Shown: positions 8,752 to 18,153, counted from the first letter of the stretch. The stretch: DNA of 64,000 nucleotides from Oceanobacillus caeni (GCF_019037185.1 NZ_JAHHXM010000011.1:1-64000); one strand, 5' to 3'. Numbers and translations: made by a program. The notes: generated from the sequence alone by a model not told the origin.

Positions 8752-9621
8752 ATGAAATGGATGATTAATTCCGAACATGTTGGTATGATGATTCGGGATT
8801 ACTTAAAGGAATATCAACGTTTTTCTAGAAGAATCTTGACCGCTGTGAAGTTGGAAGGAAAGATTCTTATTAACGGTATTCCACAAACGGTCCGATACAG
8901 CTTGAAGGAAGGGGACTTACTGGAAATCTCATTTCCTAAAGAGCAGGTAGGAGAGTACATGGTTAAAGATGAAATGGACTTGTCCATTGTCTATGAAGAT
9001 GATTCAGTTATCGTGGTGGATAAGCCTGCTGGAATTGCTACCATTCCATCTCTCCATCATCCAACAGGAACCGTTGCTAATGGGATTTTAGGATATTACG
9101 AAAAACATAATATCCCTTATACGATCCATGTCGTAACTAGGCTTGATCGGGATACATCTGGTTTGTTATTAATAGCCAAACACCGTTATAGTCATTCCTT
9201 ATTGTCTACGGCACAGAAAGCGGGAAAAATAAAGAGAAGATATAAAGCATTGGTGGAAGGGGATTTAATGAAAGATAGTGGAACCATAAATGCTCCAATT
9301 GATCGGAAAGAGGGTTCCATTATCGAAAGAATGGTGAAGGAAACTGGGAAACGGGCGGTAACTCATTTTAAAGTAGAGAAACGATTACCCTTACATACCT
9401 TGGTAAACATTCAACTGGAAACAGGTAAAACACATCAAATTCGTGTCCATTTCTCCCATATAAATCATCCATTAGCGGGGGATGATTTATATGGCGGGAA
9501 AACGGATTATATAAAGAGACATGCCTTACATTGCTATAAGCTTGCATTTGAACATCCTTTTACAAAAGAATACATCCAGCTTGAATCTAATTTACCGAGT
9601 GATATGAAGGAACTTCTTTGA
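8752..9621 (+). CDS. yjbO: RluA-family pseudouridine synthase (YjbO)
   Basis: A RluA/RluD-type 23S rRNA or tRNA pseudouridine synthase of 289 residues. An S4-like N-terminal region (residues 1-75) is followed by the catalytic domain with VVDKPAGIATIPS and the signature HVVTRLDRDTSGLLLIAK, in which the second Asp of RLDRD is catalytic. The C-terminal GKTHQIRVHFSHINHPLAGD is also typical. The substrate base cannot be deduced. It is the last gene of the relQ-nadK group. Confidence 0.9.
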   Translation: MKWMINSEHVGMMIRDYLKEYQRFSRRILTAVKLEGKILINGIPQTVRYSLKEGDLLEISFPKEQVGEYMVKDEMDLSIVYEDDSVIVVDKPAGIATIPSLHHPTGTVANGILGYYEKHNIPYTIHVVTRLDRDTSGLLLIAKHRYSHSLLSTAQKAGKIKRRYKALVEGDLMKDSGTINAPIDRKEGSIIERMVKETGKRAVTHFKVEKRLPLHTLVNIQLETGKTHQIRVHFSHINHPLAGDDLYGGKTDYIKRHALHCYKLAFEHPFTKEYIQLESNLPSDMKELL

Positions 9622-9692
9622 AAAGTTGTTCAAAAGGAAGTTGTGCACTTAGACGACTTCGGTGCTATACATCATCCTCCTTTTGAACATGC
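9622..9692. repeat. Intergenic inverted repeat between yjbO and prpE
   Basis: Outer arms TTGTTCAAAAGGA and TCCTTTTGAACA pair, with an inner small hairpin (GTGCACTTAGACGACTTCGGTGC region). It lies between two convergent genes and can serve as a two-way terminator. It shares its arms with the element at 5890-5948. Confidence 0.6.
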
Positions 9693-9695
9693 ACT

Positions 9696-10442
9696 TTAAT
9701 CATTATCGAAATAACTAAATTTTTCTTCGACTAGTGGCTGTTCGGATGGGACTGCCACTATCTTTTCTTCTGGCAATTGAAAAGCGGTCAATTTATTACC
9801 AAAAACACAACCAGTATCAATGTTGATTGTCTTATTTTTGATACGTGGTTCCATCACAGGAGTGTGACCATATACTATCCACCGGTCACCATGGTAGTGT
9901 TTGGCCCAATCCCTACGAATCGGGCGGCCATCAGAATGAAATTCACCAGTGATATCACCGTATAATACGAAGGTTTGTACTTTCTTATCGGTTCTACCAA
10001 TGTAATCTTCACGTATTCCTGCATGAGCAATAACTGCGGAAACCTCCGGGATTTCTAAATATAATGGAGCTTGTTCATAAAGCGTTCTGAACTGTTTACT
10101 TATTATTTTTTGCTCTCTAGTAGATAATGTCTCATATTCTTGAACAGTAGTCTCCAGACCGTGCTTTTGTTGGACTTTGTTCCCTAGAAAAAAGCGATAT
10201 AATTTGTTACAGTGGTTACCTGGGACGTATTTTGCCCTTTTATGCTCGACAACCATTTGATAGACAAGTCTAATAACTGCTAATGAATCCGGACCTCTGT
10301 CTGTTAAATCACCAACAAATGCCGGAATACGACCTTCGCGGTGAACGAAGATATTATTTTCTTTTTGGTAACCGAGTTTTTCAAATAGCGCATGCAATTC
10401 ATCGATGCAACCATGGATGTCACCTATAACGTCTATTTTCAT
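9696..10442 (-). CDS. prpE: Bis(5'-nucleosyl)-tetraphosphatase PrpE (asymmetrical)
   Basis: A calcineurin-like metallophosphatase that cleaves Ap4A-type dinucleotides; in Bacillus PrpE influences spore germination. The metal-binding motifs run in order: GDIHGC (residues 7-12), [16 protein letters not shown] and AHAGI, with YGHTP near the C-terminus. Length is 248 residues. ATG start behind AGGAGG. It is convergent with yjbO. Confidence 0.93.
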   Translation of the reverse strand: MKIDVIGDIHGCIDELHALFEKLGYQKENNIFVHREGRIPAFVGDLTDRGPDSLAVIRLVYQMVVEHKRAKYVPGNHCNKLYRFFLGNKVQQKHGLETTVQEYETLSTREQKIISKQFRTLYEQAPLYLEIPEVSAVIAHAGIREDYIGRTDKKVQTFVLYGDITGEFHSDGRPIRRDWAKHYHGDRWIVYGHTPVMEPRIKNKTINIDTGCVFGNKLTAFQLPEEKIVAVPSEQPLVEEKFSYFDND

Positions 10443-10685
10443 AAAACTCCTCCTTGCTATCGGTTATTAGATATGTATAAGTTTATCATTGATTAAGTTT
10501 ATAAGTTTTATTCAAGTAGAAATTCTTGACCTGACAAACGGGGAAAGTGTAAATCTTTTCAACAAAAGTACAAGCTAAGGATTTGACGTATGCCAAGCTT
10601 TGTGAAAAATCGTAAGTAGAAGTTTCGAATTAGCGGAACGGGGAATAGGTTCTATACTGTTTCGTAAGAGAAAGGAAGTATCCTT

Positions 10686-12074
10686 ATGGAAGAGAGACAA
10701 AATAATTACGAAGAAAAATATGAAGAAGAGTATAAAGCACATTGGGAAAAAGTGTACGAAGCATTAAATGAAGAACAGACAGATGAGTTTAGGGAAAAAT
10801 TCCTTGAAATGCACCCATATGATCAATCTGTGTTCTTTGTTGATCAATCCCAAGAAAATCGAATAAGAATCTATGCATATTTATCTCCCGATGAATTAGC
10901 GGAGATTATGATAAATATTGATTTGGAAAATACCCCTGGCTATTTTACAGAAATGAATCCAAGGCAAGGGGCGATGATTCTATCCAAAATGCCCGCAGAT
11001 GATGCGGTGGATATTTTAAATAACATGCATAAAGAAGAAGTAGTTAGCTTCCTTACGATGATGGATCAAGATGCTGCCGCTGAAATTAAGCAACTTCTTC
11101 ATTACGAGGAGAAAACAGCCGGTAGTATTATGACTACTGAATTTGTTGCTTTATACAAAACAAAAACCGTAGTCGAAGCGATGCAACAATTAAAGGAAGA
11201 AGCGCCTGGAGCGGAAACCATTTACTACTTATATGTACTCGATGAAGATAAGCGAATTGTCGGCGTTCTATCATTACGAGATTTAATTGTAGCGGATAAT
11301 CAGGTAAAAATAGAAGAAATAATGAGTGAAAAGATTGTCAAAGTTTCTGTTGCAAAAGACCAAGAAGAAATCGCGCAAATGTTCCGAGATTATGATTTCT
11401 TAGCACTTCCAGTTGTAGATTTTCAAGATCATTTACTTGGGATTATTACCGTTGATGATATTTTGGACGTTATGGAAGAAGAAGCAAGTGAAGACTTCTC
11501 CCAATTGGCTGGTATTTCAGAAGAAGTTAAACCAGATGATAGTGCATTCGATGCGGCAAAAAAACGTCTGCCTTGGTTAATTATTCTTTTGTTTTTAGGA
11601 ATGTTTACCGCGAGCTTAATCGGTCAATTTGAAGATACGTTAAATCAAGTTGCCGTGTTAGCTATCTTTATTCCACTCATTGGCGGGATGGCTGGAAATA
11701 CAGGAACACAAGCACTTGCTGTAGCGATTCGTGGACTTTCTAATGGAGAATACGGGAACCAAGGAAAAATGCGACTCATTGCTAGAGAAACAACTACTGG
11801 ACTAATTACAGGAACTGTTTGCGGAATCGTCATTGCCGTTGTTATTTATTTTTGGAAAGCTGATATATATCTAGGTATTATTGTAGGTGTATCTATCATG
11901 GCATCCTTAATCGTTGCGACATTATCCGGGGCACTTGTACCTATCCTAATGGATCGCCTAAACGTTGATCCTGCGGTAGCGTCTGGGCCATTTATAACAA
12001 CCATTAATGATATTATTTCTATTTTAATTTATTTTGGAATGGCAACTACATTTATGGGTTATTTAGTTTCGTGA
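10686..12074 (+). CDS. mgtE: Magnesium channel/transporter MgtE
   Basis: A Mg2+-gated inner-membrane channel. The 462 residues contain the MgtE N-domain (about 40-140, with the helical DAVDILNNM repeats) and two CBS domains (about 145-265, ending GIITVDDILDVMEEE). A five-helix pore domain (about 290-460) carries the pore signature FIPLIGGMAGNTGTQALAVA. AAAGGAAG precedes the ATG. The 240-base leader shows no recognisable M-box Mg riboswitch. Confidence 0.95.
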   Translation: MEERQNNYEEKYEEEYKAHWEKVYEALNEEQTDEFREKFLEMHPYDQSVFFVDQSQENRIRIYAYLSPDELAEIMINIDLENTPGYFTEMNPRQGAMILSKMPADDAVDILNNMHKEEVVSFLTMMDQDAAAEIKQLLHYEEKTAGSIMTTEFVALYKTKTVVEAMQQLKEEAPGAETIYYLYVLDEDKRIVGVLSLRDLIVADNQVKIEEIMSEKIVKVSVAKDQEEIAQMFRDYDFLALPVVDFQDHLLGIITVDDILDVMEEEASEDFSQLAGISEEVKPDDSAFDAAKKRLPWLIILLFLGMFTASLIGQFEDTLNQVAVLAIFIPLIGGMAGNTGTQALAVAIRGLSNGEYGNQGKMRLIARETTTGLITGTVCGIVIAVVIYFWKADIYLGIIVGVSIMASLIVATLSGALVPILMDRLNVDPAVASGPFITTINDIISILIYFGMATTFMGYLVS

Positions 12075-12078
12075 ATAG

Positions 12079-12117
12079 AAGAGCATGGACCATGATGGGG
12101 TTCATGCTTTTTTTTGT
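12079..12117 (+). terminator. Terminator of mgtE
   Basis: AGCATGGACC pairs with GGGGTTCATGCT (imperfect), followed by eight T. Confidence 0.8.
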
Positions 12118-12202
12118 GGTTTCAACGTTTTAACGATGTGAATACAATATACTCACTCTTTCTTATAATCCCCAATATCCCACCACGATTTTATAGGCAA
12201 AA

Positions 12203-12232
12203 ACACACTCGATGGGTGAATAACATATATTA
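12203..12232 (+). promoter_or_regulatory. Probable SigK promoter of cotO
   Basis: The -10 element CATATATTA (12224-12232) fits the SigK consensus CATA-N3-TA, with AC dinucleotides about 16 bases upstream. This fits mother-cell expression of a coat gene. Confidence 0.6.
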
Positions 12233-12263
12233 GATTGTAAATTGTTATAAGGGAGAGGTTAGT

Positions 12264-12842
12264 ATGAGCAAGGGAAAATATGCGAATGAACCATTGCTTT
12301 TTATACAGCAAAATAAAGGCATAACGTTTCCTATGGCACCTATGCAGGAGAGCTATATTACCCCGAAGAAAAAGGCAAAGCCAAAAAAAGAAGTAATAAG
12401 TAAAGGAAAAGAACCGAAAGTTGTTATGGAAGAAGAAGTTACCATGGAAGATGCGATAGAAGAGAAATCGGTTGAAACTCCTAAAAAGAAATATTCATCT
12501 AAAAAGGGTGAAAAAGACACAGTTGATTCTTTAGACCAGGAGCTAGTTCCTGATGAAAAAACGGAAACGAAAAGCGAAGTGACGAATGAAACGGAAGAAG
12601 AACAACAACCGGTTAGAGAGAGAAAGCAATTTAGAGACATGAGCATTCGTGAGCGAGTAGAGTATTTTGCAAATACATCGGAATATGCACCAAAAATGAG
12701 ATGTGAAGTAAAGACGAAACAAAGAACGTTTCGTGGAATTATTGTTTCTTTTAAAGATGAAGAAGTTACGTTCCAAAGCGGAAAAAGAATGCAGCAGATA
12801 CCTTTTGAGGAAATAATATCAGTTCGATTACTTGGATTTTAA
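12264..12842 (+). CDS. cotO: Spore coat morphogenetic protein CotO
   Basis: CotO is an outer-coat protein that helps place CotH-dependent proteins. The 192-residue product has a short N-terminal motif (PLLFIQQNKG then YITPKKK), a long low-complexity Lys/Glu-rich middle (about 30-120) and a conserved C-terminal domain. That domain begins FRDMSIRERVEYFAN and ends ISVRLLGF. AGGGAGAGG precedes the ATG. It lies next to cotZ in the opposite orientation. A SigK-like promoter precedes it. Confidence 0.88.
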   Translation: MSKGKYANEPLLFIQQNKGITFPMAPMQESYITPKKKAKPKKEVISKGKEPKVVMEEEVTMEDAIEEKSVETPKKKYSSKKGEKDTVDSLDQELVPDEKTETKSEVTNETEEEQQPVRERKQFRDMSIRERVEYFANTSEYAPKMRCEVKTKQRTFRGIIVSFKDEEVTFQSGKRMQQIPFEEIISVRLLGF

Positions 12843-12848
12843 AATAAA

Positions 12849-12882
12849 GAACACCATGATTTGTTCTCATGGTGTTCCCTTT
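12849..12882. terminator. Terminator between cotO and cotZ
   Basis: GAACACCATGA and TCATGGTGTTC form an 11-bp perfect stem around TTTGTTC, followed by CCCTTTT. Confidence 0.88.
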
Positions 12883-12918
12883 TCGATGGTTAGGTGAATT
12901 TTATTTTAAATGACGAAA

Positions 12919-13401
12919 TTAGTCATTGTTAAAAACGCTAATAGCTGGTAAGCATGTTACATGGCAGAAGCAGTCAAGATCTACAGTGATGCAAATTCCA
13001 GTTGCTTCTAATTGCTTCGTTACCTGGTCGGTCGGATCTTTCAGACTATCGTGACCACAGCCCTGGCCATCTGATAATAGTAATTCTAATACAGCACAGT
13101 TATCCTTATCTACAGATTTCACGCGGAAGACGAAGCTCGATACGATTTCACCCATTCCAAAGTGACCATGCTTCGTTTTCCTCTCAGCACCGAACCCTTT
13201 AAAAGGTTTGCAGTCGCAATATAGAATAACAGGTACCGTATCTAGCCCATTTCCATTGTCCGTTTCACCTAATAAATCACCTATTGATTGTTCGCAACCT
13301 GTATCACAACAGTTTTCAACAATATCATTTTGCGCATCAACAATATCTCTTAGGATATCAGCAACGCAATTACCTGAGTCAAATTTTTTTCCACAACCCA
13401 T
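12919..13401 (-). CDS. cotZ: Spore coat/crust protein CotZ (CotY/CotZ family)
   Basis: A cysteine-rich structural protein of the outermost spore layer that crosslinks through disulfides. The 160 residues include more than a dozen Cys (for example MGCGKK, ENCCDTGCEQ, LYCDCK, DCFCHVTCLP). The sequence follows the CotY/CotZ family from CVADILRDIVDAQN to the C-terminal PAISVFN. ATG start with AAAGGAG. A SigK-type -10 lies upstream on the same strand. Confidence 0.92.
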   Translation of the reverse strand: MGCGKKFDSGNCVADILRDIVDAQNDIVENCCDTGCEQSIGDLLGETDNGNGLDTVPVILYCDCKPFKGFGAERKTKHGHFGMGEIVSSFVFRVKSVDKDNCAVLELLLSDGQGCGHDSLKDPTDQVTKQLEATGICITVDLDCFCHVTCLPAISVFNND

Positions 13402-13440
13402 GATTTATATCTCCTTTCATAATTTGTTACTTTTCCCTAA

Positions 13441-13466
13441 TAGAATATGTGGGACTACGCTGTTGG
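13441..13466 (-). promoter_or_regulatory. Probable SigK promoter of cotZ
   Basis: Read on the minus strand, CATATTCTA (complement of 13441-13449) fits CATA-N3-TA, with an AC about 16 bases upstream. Confidence 0.5.
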
Positions 13467-13644
13467 TGTGGGCATATATCAATATTTGGCTCTTTTTTGT
13501 ATAATACATGCCTATTTTCTACCTATTTCACCAACAATTAAAACGTTAAGAAAAGGTTGGGCGCCTAATTTGTTAAATCATCGATTCCTGCGCTATTTTT
13601 TTACATAAAATACAAATAAGCGTTAGAAGAAGGGATGGTGAAAC

Positions 13645-13851
13645 TTGAGTAAACGAAAGGTAAACCCTTGGATAGAAAATGTTGGGATCTTAGGTAAGCA
13701 TTTAGAAAAAAATGAGAAGTGGTTCCAAAAGCCGGAGGAGAAGATAAGGACTTTCGAAAAAAACGCCAATAAGTGGAATGATTCTTTTCTAAAACAAATA
13801 CAGCAAATGGAGTCCGTCATGAAACGATTGGAAAAGGCGTTTGAGGAATAA
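13645..13851 (+). CDS. Small charged helical protein, unknown function
   Basis: A 68-residue protein rich in Lys, Glu and Trp (WIENVGILGKHLEKNEKWF ...). The C-terminal half is a likely amphipathic or coiled-coil helix. TTG start with GGGATGG upstream at modest spacing. It lies just downstream of the spore coat genes, but nothing in the sequence proves a sporulation role. No family recognised. Confidence 0.55.
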   Translation: MSKRKVNPWIENVGILGKHLEKNEKWFQKPEEKIRTFEKNANKWNDSFLKQIQQMESVMKRLEKAFEE

Positions 13852-13936
13852 TAAAAAGGGGTATGGATAATATAAGTAGACAGAAAAATGAAATATAAGT
13901 ATAATTAAAATAATCAGAAAAGTAGGGAGAAGGAGA

Positions 13937-14179
13937 TTGAGTATGGGATATATTTTGCCAATTAATCATTATCCAGTTAATGGTTATCAAATACGTGTGA
14001 ATTCTACTGAACGAATAGGAGCAACAAGTGTAGAAAAGTCATATAAAGCTGTTCTGGAAAGGCACCATCAAGAAATCCGTAATAGTTACGAACGTTATCA
14101 CGCTGAAACCACCTCAACAACTCCTAGAAAGAAATTACAGCACGATTATAAAGGTAAGCATTTTCATGCATTAGTTTAA
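13937..14179 (+). CDS. Small conserved hypothetical protein
   Basis: An 80-residue soluble protein with the N-terminus MGYILPINHYPVNGYQIR and a basic C-terminus. AGAAGGAGA lies upstream. The frame opens at 13937 (TTG), but the ATG at 13943 (MGYILPINHY) is the likelier start. I recall similar MGYILP-starting small proteins in Bacillaceae but cannot name a function. It is followed directly by a structured repeat. Confidence 0.6.
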   Translation: MSMGYILPINHYPVNGYQIRVNSTERIGATSVEKSYKAVLERHHQEIRNSYERYHAETTSTTPRKKLQHDYKGKHFHALV

Positions 14180-14185
14180 AAAAAG

Positions 14186-14330
14186 AAAGCGCAAGCGCCC
14201 GTTTAGCGACGTACGGACTGGACTGAGCCGTAGGAGATAAAGGAAACACGACGAACGGAGTGAGTCGATGTTGACTTATCGTACGAAGGTGAAGGAAGTC
14301 TCGCTAGTCGCTGGGCGCTGGAGCTGGACG
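14186..14330. repeat. Structured intergenic repeat with GC-rich arms
   Basis: About 145 bases, clearly richer in GC than the surroundings. It starts GCGCAAGCGCCCGTTTAGCG and ends TCGCTGGGCGCTGGAGC. The outer arms pair (GCGCCC..GCGAC with GTCGC..GGGCGC) and the middle carries CGTACGG and CGAACGGAGTGAGTCGATG. I recognise this as a dispersed repeat common in Bacillaceae genomes; its function is unknown. Translated frames inside it are not genes. Confidence 0.75.
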
Positions 14331-14349
14331 ATAAGAAATGGGATGTCCA

Positions 14350-15057
14350 TTAGCCATCCCATTTCATATGATTTCGATTTAAAAAAGGATAAATTAATAA
14401 ATCTTCACCTTTCTCGTATTCAGCGTAAAACACATCTTCTATACGATCAAACCCTTGCGCATTAATTTGCTCCATGACCCATTCTTTTGTTAAATTTTTC
14501 TCCCTCAAATTATCCTCAATAAGCTCCCCATCATTAATAAGAGCTGCTGGAAGATTTACTTCTTTTGGACTTAATTTCATATCCTTCCGTGTAGGAGTTT
14601 GGTAATCAGATTTTTTCAAAACAGATAATTCACCATTTGCTTCTAAAATTGCAAATTCTACTTCTTGTAAAGTAAACACATCTTTCACTCTTAATAAATG
14701 TTGCAATTGATCTAAATCTAAATTGTTTTTCTTCAAAGAATCTCTATACAATTTTCCTTTATGGATAACGACAGAAGGAGAACCTTCGATAAGTGCTCTT
14801 GTTCGTTTGAATTTTTGTGTTATTTTTTCCGAAAGCCACATCAGAATTCCGAATAATGCCACAACAAAGGCTATTTCAGGTACACCTGCTTTTTTATCAA
14901 ATAAAGCGTTACCGACGAGTTCTCCCAGTAGAACAGCAGATACAAAATCAAATGGTGTGATTTGTGACATCGAGGTTTTTCCTAATACTTTAGTTACAAT
15001 GAATAAGGCAATAAACCCAAAAATAAGATCGATGGACATGGATAAATAATCTGTCAT
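14350..15057 (-). CDS. DUF421 membrane protein (YetF/YrbG-like)
   Basis: A 235-residue protein with three membrane segments in the first 85 residues (DLIFGFIALFIVTKVLG, FVSAVLLGELVGNALF, IAFVVALFGILMWLSE), followed by a cytosolic DUF421 domain with LLRVKDVFTLQEVEFAILE and GELSVLKK. Some family members have germination or stress roles; no enzymatic activity is known. The stop codon sits inside a stem (AAATGGGATG / CATCCCATTT) that may also act as a weak terminator. GGGGGA precedes the ATG. Confidence 0.88.
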   Translation of the reverse strand: MTDYLSMSIDLIFGFIALFIVTKVLGKTSMSQITPFDFVSAVLLGELVGNALFDKKAGVPEIAFVVALFGILMWLSEKITQKFKRTRALIEGSPSVVIHKGKLYRDSLKKNNLDLDQLQHLLRVKDVFTLQEVEFAILEANGELSVLKKSDYQTPTRKDMKLSPKEVNLPAALINDGELIEDNLREKNLTKEWVMEQINAQGFDRIEDVFYAEYEKGEDLLIYPFLNRNHMKWDG

Positions 15058-15129
15058 ATATTCAATCCCCCAGTTAAAACCGTTTAATAATTAGTGTATC
15101 CATTGTATGAAAAGTCATTCGAACCAAAA

Positions 15130-15163
15130 TAAAAAGCACTACATCTATTGATGTAGTGCTTTA
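15130..15163 (-). terminator. Terminator of yjcHGF operon
   Basis: AAAGCACTACATC and GATGTAGTGCTTT form a perfect 13-bp stem. On the minus strand it is followed by TTTTTATT, just after the yjcF stop. Confidence 0.88.
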
Positions 15164-15165
15164 AA

Positions 15166-15588
15166 TCATAATTCTTTAATCATCGTAACGTGTGGAATAC
15201 CCGCGTCCATAAACTCTCCAGATATAGTGTGGTAGCCAAGTTTTTGATAGAAACCTTCAGCGTGTGTTTGTGCATTTAATTTAGCTTTTTTAAAACCTTT
15301 TTCTTGCACAACTTTTTCCATTGCTTGTATGATTTCTTTGCCAAAGGATTTCCCACGAGCCTCTTTTAACACACAAATCCTTTCTAATTTCCCATATTCC
15401 TCTACGAAGCGAAGACGGCTTGCGGCAACTGGGTTTTCATGATCATAACCGATGAAATGGATTGCGCTGCCTTCGAGATCGTCTATTTCTTCTTCAGGAG
15501 GTACGTTTTGTTCTTCTACAAATACGACCATTCGTATATCGTAGGCTTGTTGTAATTCTTGTTCTGATTCTACAATTTTTACGTTCAT
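15166..15588 (-). CDS. yjcF: GNAT N-acetyltransferase YjcF
   Basis: A 140-residue GNAT acetyltransferase. The acetyl-CoA binding loop is visible as RICVLKEARGKSFGKEIIQAM (about residues 73-92), with KAKLNAQTHAEGFYQKLGY downstream. Its ATG overlaps the last four bases of yjcG, indicating translational coupling in the yjcH-yjcG-yjcF operon. Substrate unknown. Confidence 0.9.
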   Translation of the reverse strand: MNVKIVESEQELQQAYDIRMVVFVEEQNVPPEEEIDDLEGSAIHFIGYDHENPVAASRLRFVEEYGKLERICVLKEARGKSFGKEIIQAMEKVVQEKGFKKAKLNAQTHAEGFYQKLGYHTISGEFMDAGIPHVTMIKEL

Positions 15589-16103
15589 ATAAATTCCTTT
15601 CCGAAAACAAATGTTTCATAAACGGTCCATGATTCATTTTCTAACTGATATAAAAGTTGAAAACGATCAATCGTATCTTCAAACGTAAATTTACTCATTT
15701 TCAAAGTACCAAAGACATCTGAATACTCATCATCCATTAATTGCTGTCCGATGGTGATATGTGGAACGAAGGAATGCGTCAAATTATTTGTAAGTGTACC
15801 TTCTTGCAGCTTTTTCTGTAAATCCATTAATGCTGGAACTGGTTCTACCTTAAAATAAATGGTGTTCGTGACAGGCGCAAACGTACTTACTTTATTAATG
15901 TTAATGGTAAATGGTTTTGTTTCGTTTGCAATTCGTTTTAGTTCTGTAACCATATCCTTCAACTCATTTTCCTCCACATGGAATGCTTCCTTCAATGTGA
16001 TGTGTGGTGGAATTAAGGCGTAATGTGGATCATAACGTTTTCTAAATGAATTTGCCTCATCCTGAATGTTCTTTGATGGAAAGATTGCAATCCCGTATTT
16101 CAT
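15585..16103 (-). CDS. yjcG: 2H phosphoesterase / 2'-5' RNA ligase-like protein YjcG
   Basis: A 172-residue member of the 2H phosphoesterase superfamily. Two His-x-Thr motifs are present: HITLKEAF (about residue 34) and HITIGQQL (about residue 117), which form the active site. It starts with ATG behind GAGGAGG. The physiological substrate is unknown. Confidence 0.92.
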   Translation of the reverse strand: MKYGIAIFPSKNIQDEANSFRKRYDPHYALIPPHITLKEAFHVEENELKDMVTELKRIANETKPFTININKVSTFAPVTNTIYFKVEPVPALMDLQKKLQEGTLTNNLTHSFVPHITIGQQLMDDEYSDVFGTLKMSKFTFEDTIDRFQLLYQLENESWTVYETFVFGKEFI

Positions 16104-16159
16104 GCTAGATCCTCCTCATTATTTACGTTTGAATTTTATAACATTATATCAAAACTTTC

Positions 16160-16891
16160 CTATTCGGAAAACATAGAAATTAATGTTCGTGGCATGTCTT
16201 TTTGCCAGTATTTCCAAGTGTGGTTACCATCTTCTAACTCATAATATGTGCAATTTGCACCTTTTTCATTTAAAAGGTTATTTAATTCCCGATTTGGAGT
16301 GAGTAAATCTTCTATAGTTCCATCAGATAATGGTGCTTCGTCTTCTTTTGTTCCTATTGTATGATAAATATCAAGAGAGGAAAAATTTATTTCAGATTTT
16401 TTCACAATGTTTAGTACGGATTCATCGATATATGGTGATTGCATAATAACTTTTCCAAATGTATTCGGATATCTTAATGCTGTCACGAGTGCGAATGTTC
16501 CTGCAAGTGAATCTCCCATGAGTGCACGAGTTTTTCCTAGCATGAGGGTCGGAACTATTTCATCTAAAAGGGGAATGACTTCCTTTACAATGAATTTTGT
16601 GTATGCTTCATATTCTTCTCCATTTGGATGATATTTTCTCCGTCGATCTGCTCTGTCTTTGTAATGGATTCCGACAAATACGGTATTTGCTATTTCTCCA
16701 TCGTCGTGAAGTCGATCACTTAATGTAGCGACACGTCCCATTTGGAAAAAGTCATTTCCATCTTGCATCATGCAAATATTGTATTTATATAGTGGTGAAA
16801 AGCTTTCTGGTTGGTATATTTTAATTTCCTTAGTTTCATTTAAATACTTGCTGTCTATTTCTTTCGTAATCATTTTTCCTTTTCTTTTCAT
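16160..16891 (-). CDS. yjcH: Putative esterase YjcH (esterase D/enterochelin esterase-like)
   Basis: An alpha/beta hydrolase. The nucleophile motif GDSLAG (LMGDSLAGTFALVTALRYP) lies near residue 130, with a late His in DGNHTWKYW and an acidic residue between. I chose the second of two nearby ATGs (16891), because the first abuts the GGGGG ribosome binding site. It heads the yjcH-yjcG-yjcF operon. Substrate unknown. Confidence 0.88.
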   Translation of the reverse strand: MKRKGKMITKEIDSKYLNETKEIKIYQPESFSPLYKYNICMMQDGNDFFQMGRVATLSDRLHDDGEIANTVFVGIHYKDRADRRRKYHPNGEEYEAYTKFIVKEVIPLLDEIVPTLMLGKTRALMGDSLAGTFALVTALRYPNTFGKVIMQSPYIDESVLNIVKKSEINFSSLDIYHTIGTKEDEAPLSDGTIEDLLTPNRELNNLLNEKGANCTYYELEDGNHTWKYWQKDMPRTLISMFSE

Positions 16892-17161
16892 ATTCATGCC
16901 CCCAACCTTTTCCTAAATCCTGAGTTCTCAAAGTAGTTTCTCTAAACTTAAGCCTATCATGAATAAGCAAAATATTCTAATTTACGGAGTGGAATAATTG
17001 ATAATTGAAAATAGGTATTTAATGCATCTGAAATGTTATTTATATTCGTGATTTCATGAATAATTGTTGACAGGTAATCATAATTTAGGTAAGTTGTTAT
17101 TAGATAAACGTATATTTTTTGTTTTAAATATAAATAATATTCGCGTTTTAGGGGTGGAAAT

Positions 17162-18145
17162 ATGGAAAATGTATTCGATTATGAAGATATTCAATTAATT
17201 CCTGCAAAGTGTATTGTGGAAAGTCGTTCCGAATGTGATACAACTGTAAGGTTAGGAAATCGTACTTTTAAATTACCGGTGGTTCCTGCAAATATGCAAA
17301 CCATTATAGATGAAGAACTTGCAATTTATTTGGCAGAAAAAGGTTATTTTTACATTATGCATCGATTCCAACCAGAAAGAAGAATAGATTTCATTAAAGA
17401 TATGAATAAGCGTGGATTGTATTCTTCTGTTAGTGTCGGGGTAAAAGAGGAAGAATATCGTTTTGTTGAACAAATGAAAGAAGAGGGACTTTCCCCTGAA
17501 TATATTACGATTGATATTGCGCATGGTCATTCCAATCAGGTTATTGCCATGGTGCAACACATTAAAAAACATTTACCAGAAAGCTTTGTCATTGCTGGGA
17601 ATGTTGGAACACCAGAAGCGGTTCGAGAATTAGAAAATGCGGGGGCAGATGCAACTAAAGTTGGAATCGGGCCTGGTAAGGTATGTATTACAAAGATAAA
17701 GACAGGTTTTGGTACAGGAGGTTGGCAATTAGCGGCGCTTCGCTGGTGTGCGAAAGCAGCTACAAAACCAATTATTGCCGACGGTGGAATTCGCACGCAC
17801 GGTGACATTGCAAAATCTATTCGCTTCGGTGCGTCGATGATCATGATTGGATCCTTATTTGCAGGTCATGAAGAATCGCCAGGTGAAACAGTGGAGAGAG
17901 ATGGAAAGGTATTTAAAGAATATTTTGGATCCGCATCTGAATTTCAAAAAGGTGAAAAGAAAAACGTGGAAGGTAAGAAGATGTATGTAGAGTATAAAGG
18001 AAGCCTACAAGACACCTTAGACGAAATGGAACAGGATTTGCAATCTTCTATCTCTTATGCAGGTGGAAAAGAACTAAAAGCGATACGAAATGTTGATTAT
18101 GTAGTTGTAAAGAATTCTATATTTAATGGAGATAAAGTGTATTAA
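17162..18145 (+). CDS. guaC: GMP reductase
   Basis: NADPH-dependent reduction of GMP to IMP in purine salvage. The 327 residues carry an IMPDH/GMPR TIM barrel with the catalytic Cys loop [20 protein letters not shown] (about residues 168-187), the phosphate-binding [14 protein letters not shown] and [14 protein letters not shown]. The short form without CBS domains and the sequence [14 protein letters not shown] identify GuaC rather than GuaB. AGGGGTGG precedes the ATG. No purine riboswitch was visible in the leader. Confidence 0.95.
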   Translation: MENVFDYEDIQLIPAKCIVESRSECDTTVRLGNRTFKLPVVPANMQTIIDEELAIYLAEKGYFYIMHRFQPERRIDFIKDMNKRGLYSSVSVGVKEEEYRFVEQMKEEGLSPEYITIDIAHGHSNQVIAMVQHIKKHLPESFVIAGNVGTPEAVRELENAGADATKVGIGPGKVCITKIKTGFGTGGWQLAALRWCAKAATKPIIADGGIRTHGDIAKSIRFGASMIMIGSLFAGHEESPGETVERDGKVFKEYFGSASEFQKGEKKNVEGKKMYVEYKGSLQDTLDEMEQDLQSSISYAGGKELKAIRNVDYVVVKNSIFNGDKVY

Positions 18146-18153
18146 TAGTAATG

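Noticed and set aside
10443-10685. Possible Mg2+ (M-box) riboswitch before mgtE
   Set aside because: I could not find the conserved M-box segments or an attenuator hairpin; only a plain leader is visible.
12919-13504. Plus-strand frames opposite cotZ
   Set aside because: They are antisense shadows of the cysteine-rich CotZ gene, which has its own promoter and ribosome binding site.
14268-14465. 65-residue frame across the GC-rich repeat and the end of the DUF421 gene
   Set aside because: It lies in a structured repeat and antisense to a clear gene, with no ribosome binding site.
16985-17161. Possible purine riboswitch before guaC
   Set aside because: The conserved purine aptamer core and its loop-loop elements are absent; the region is simply AT-rich.
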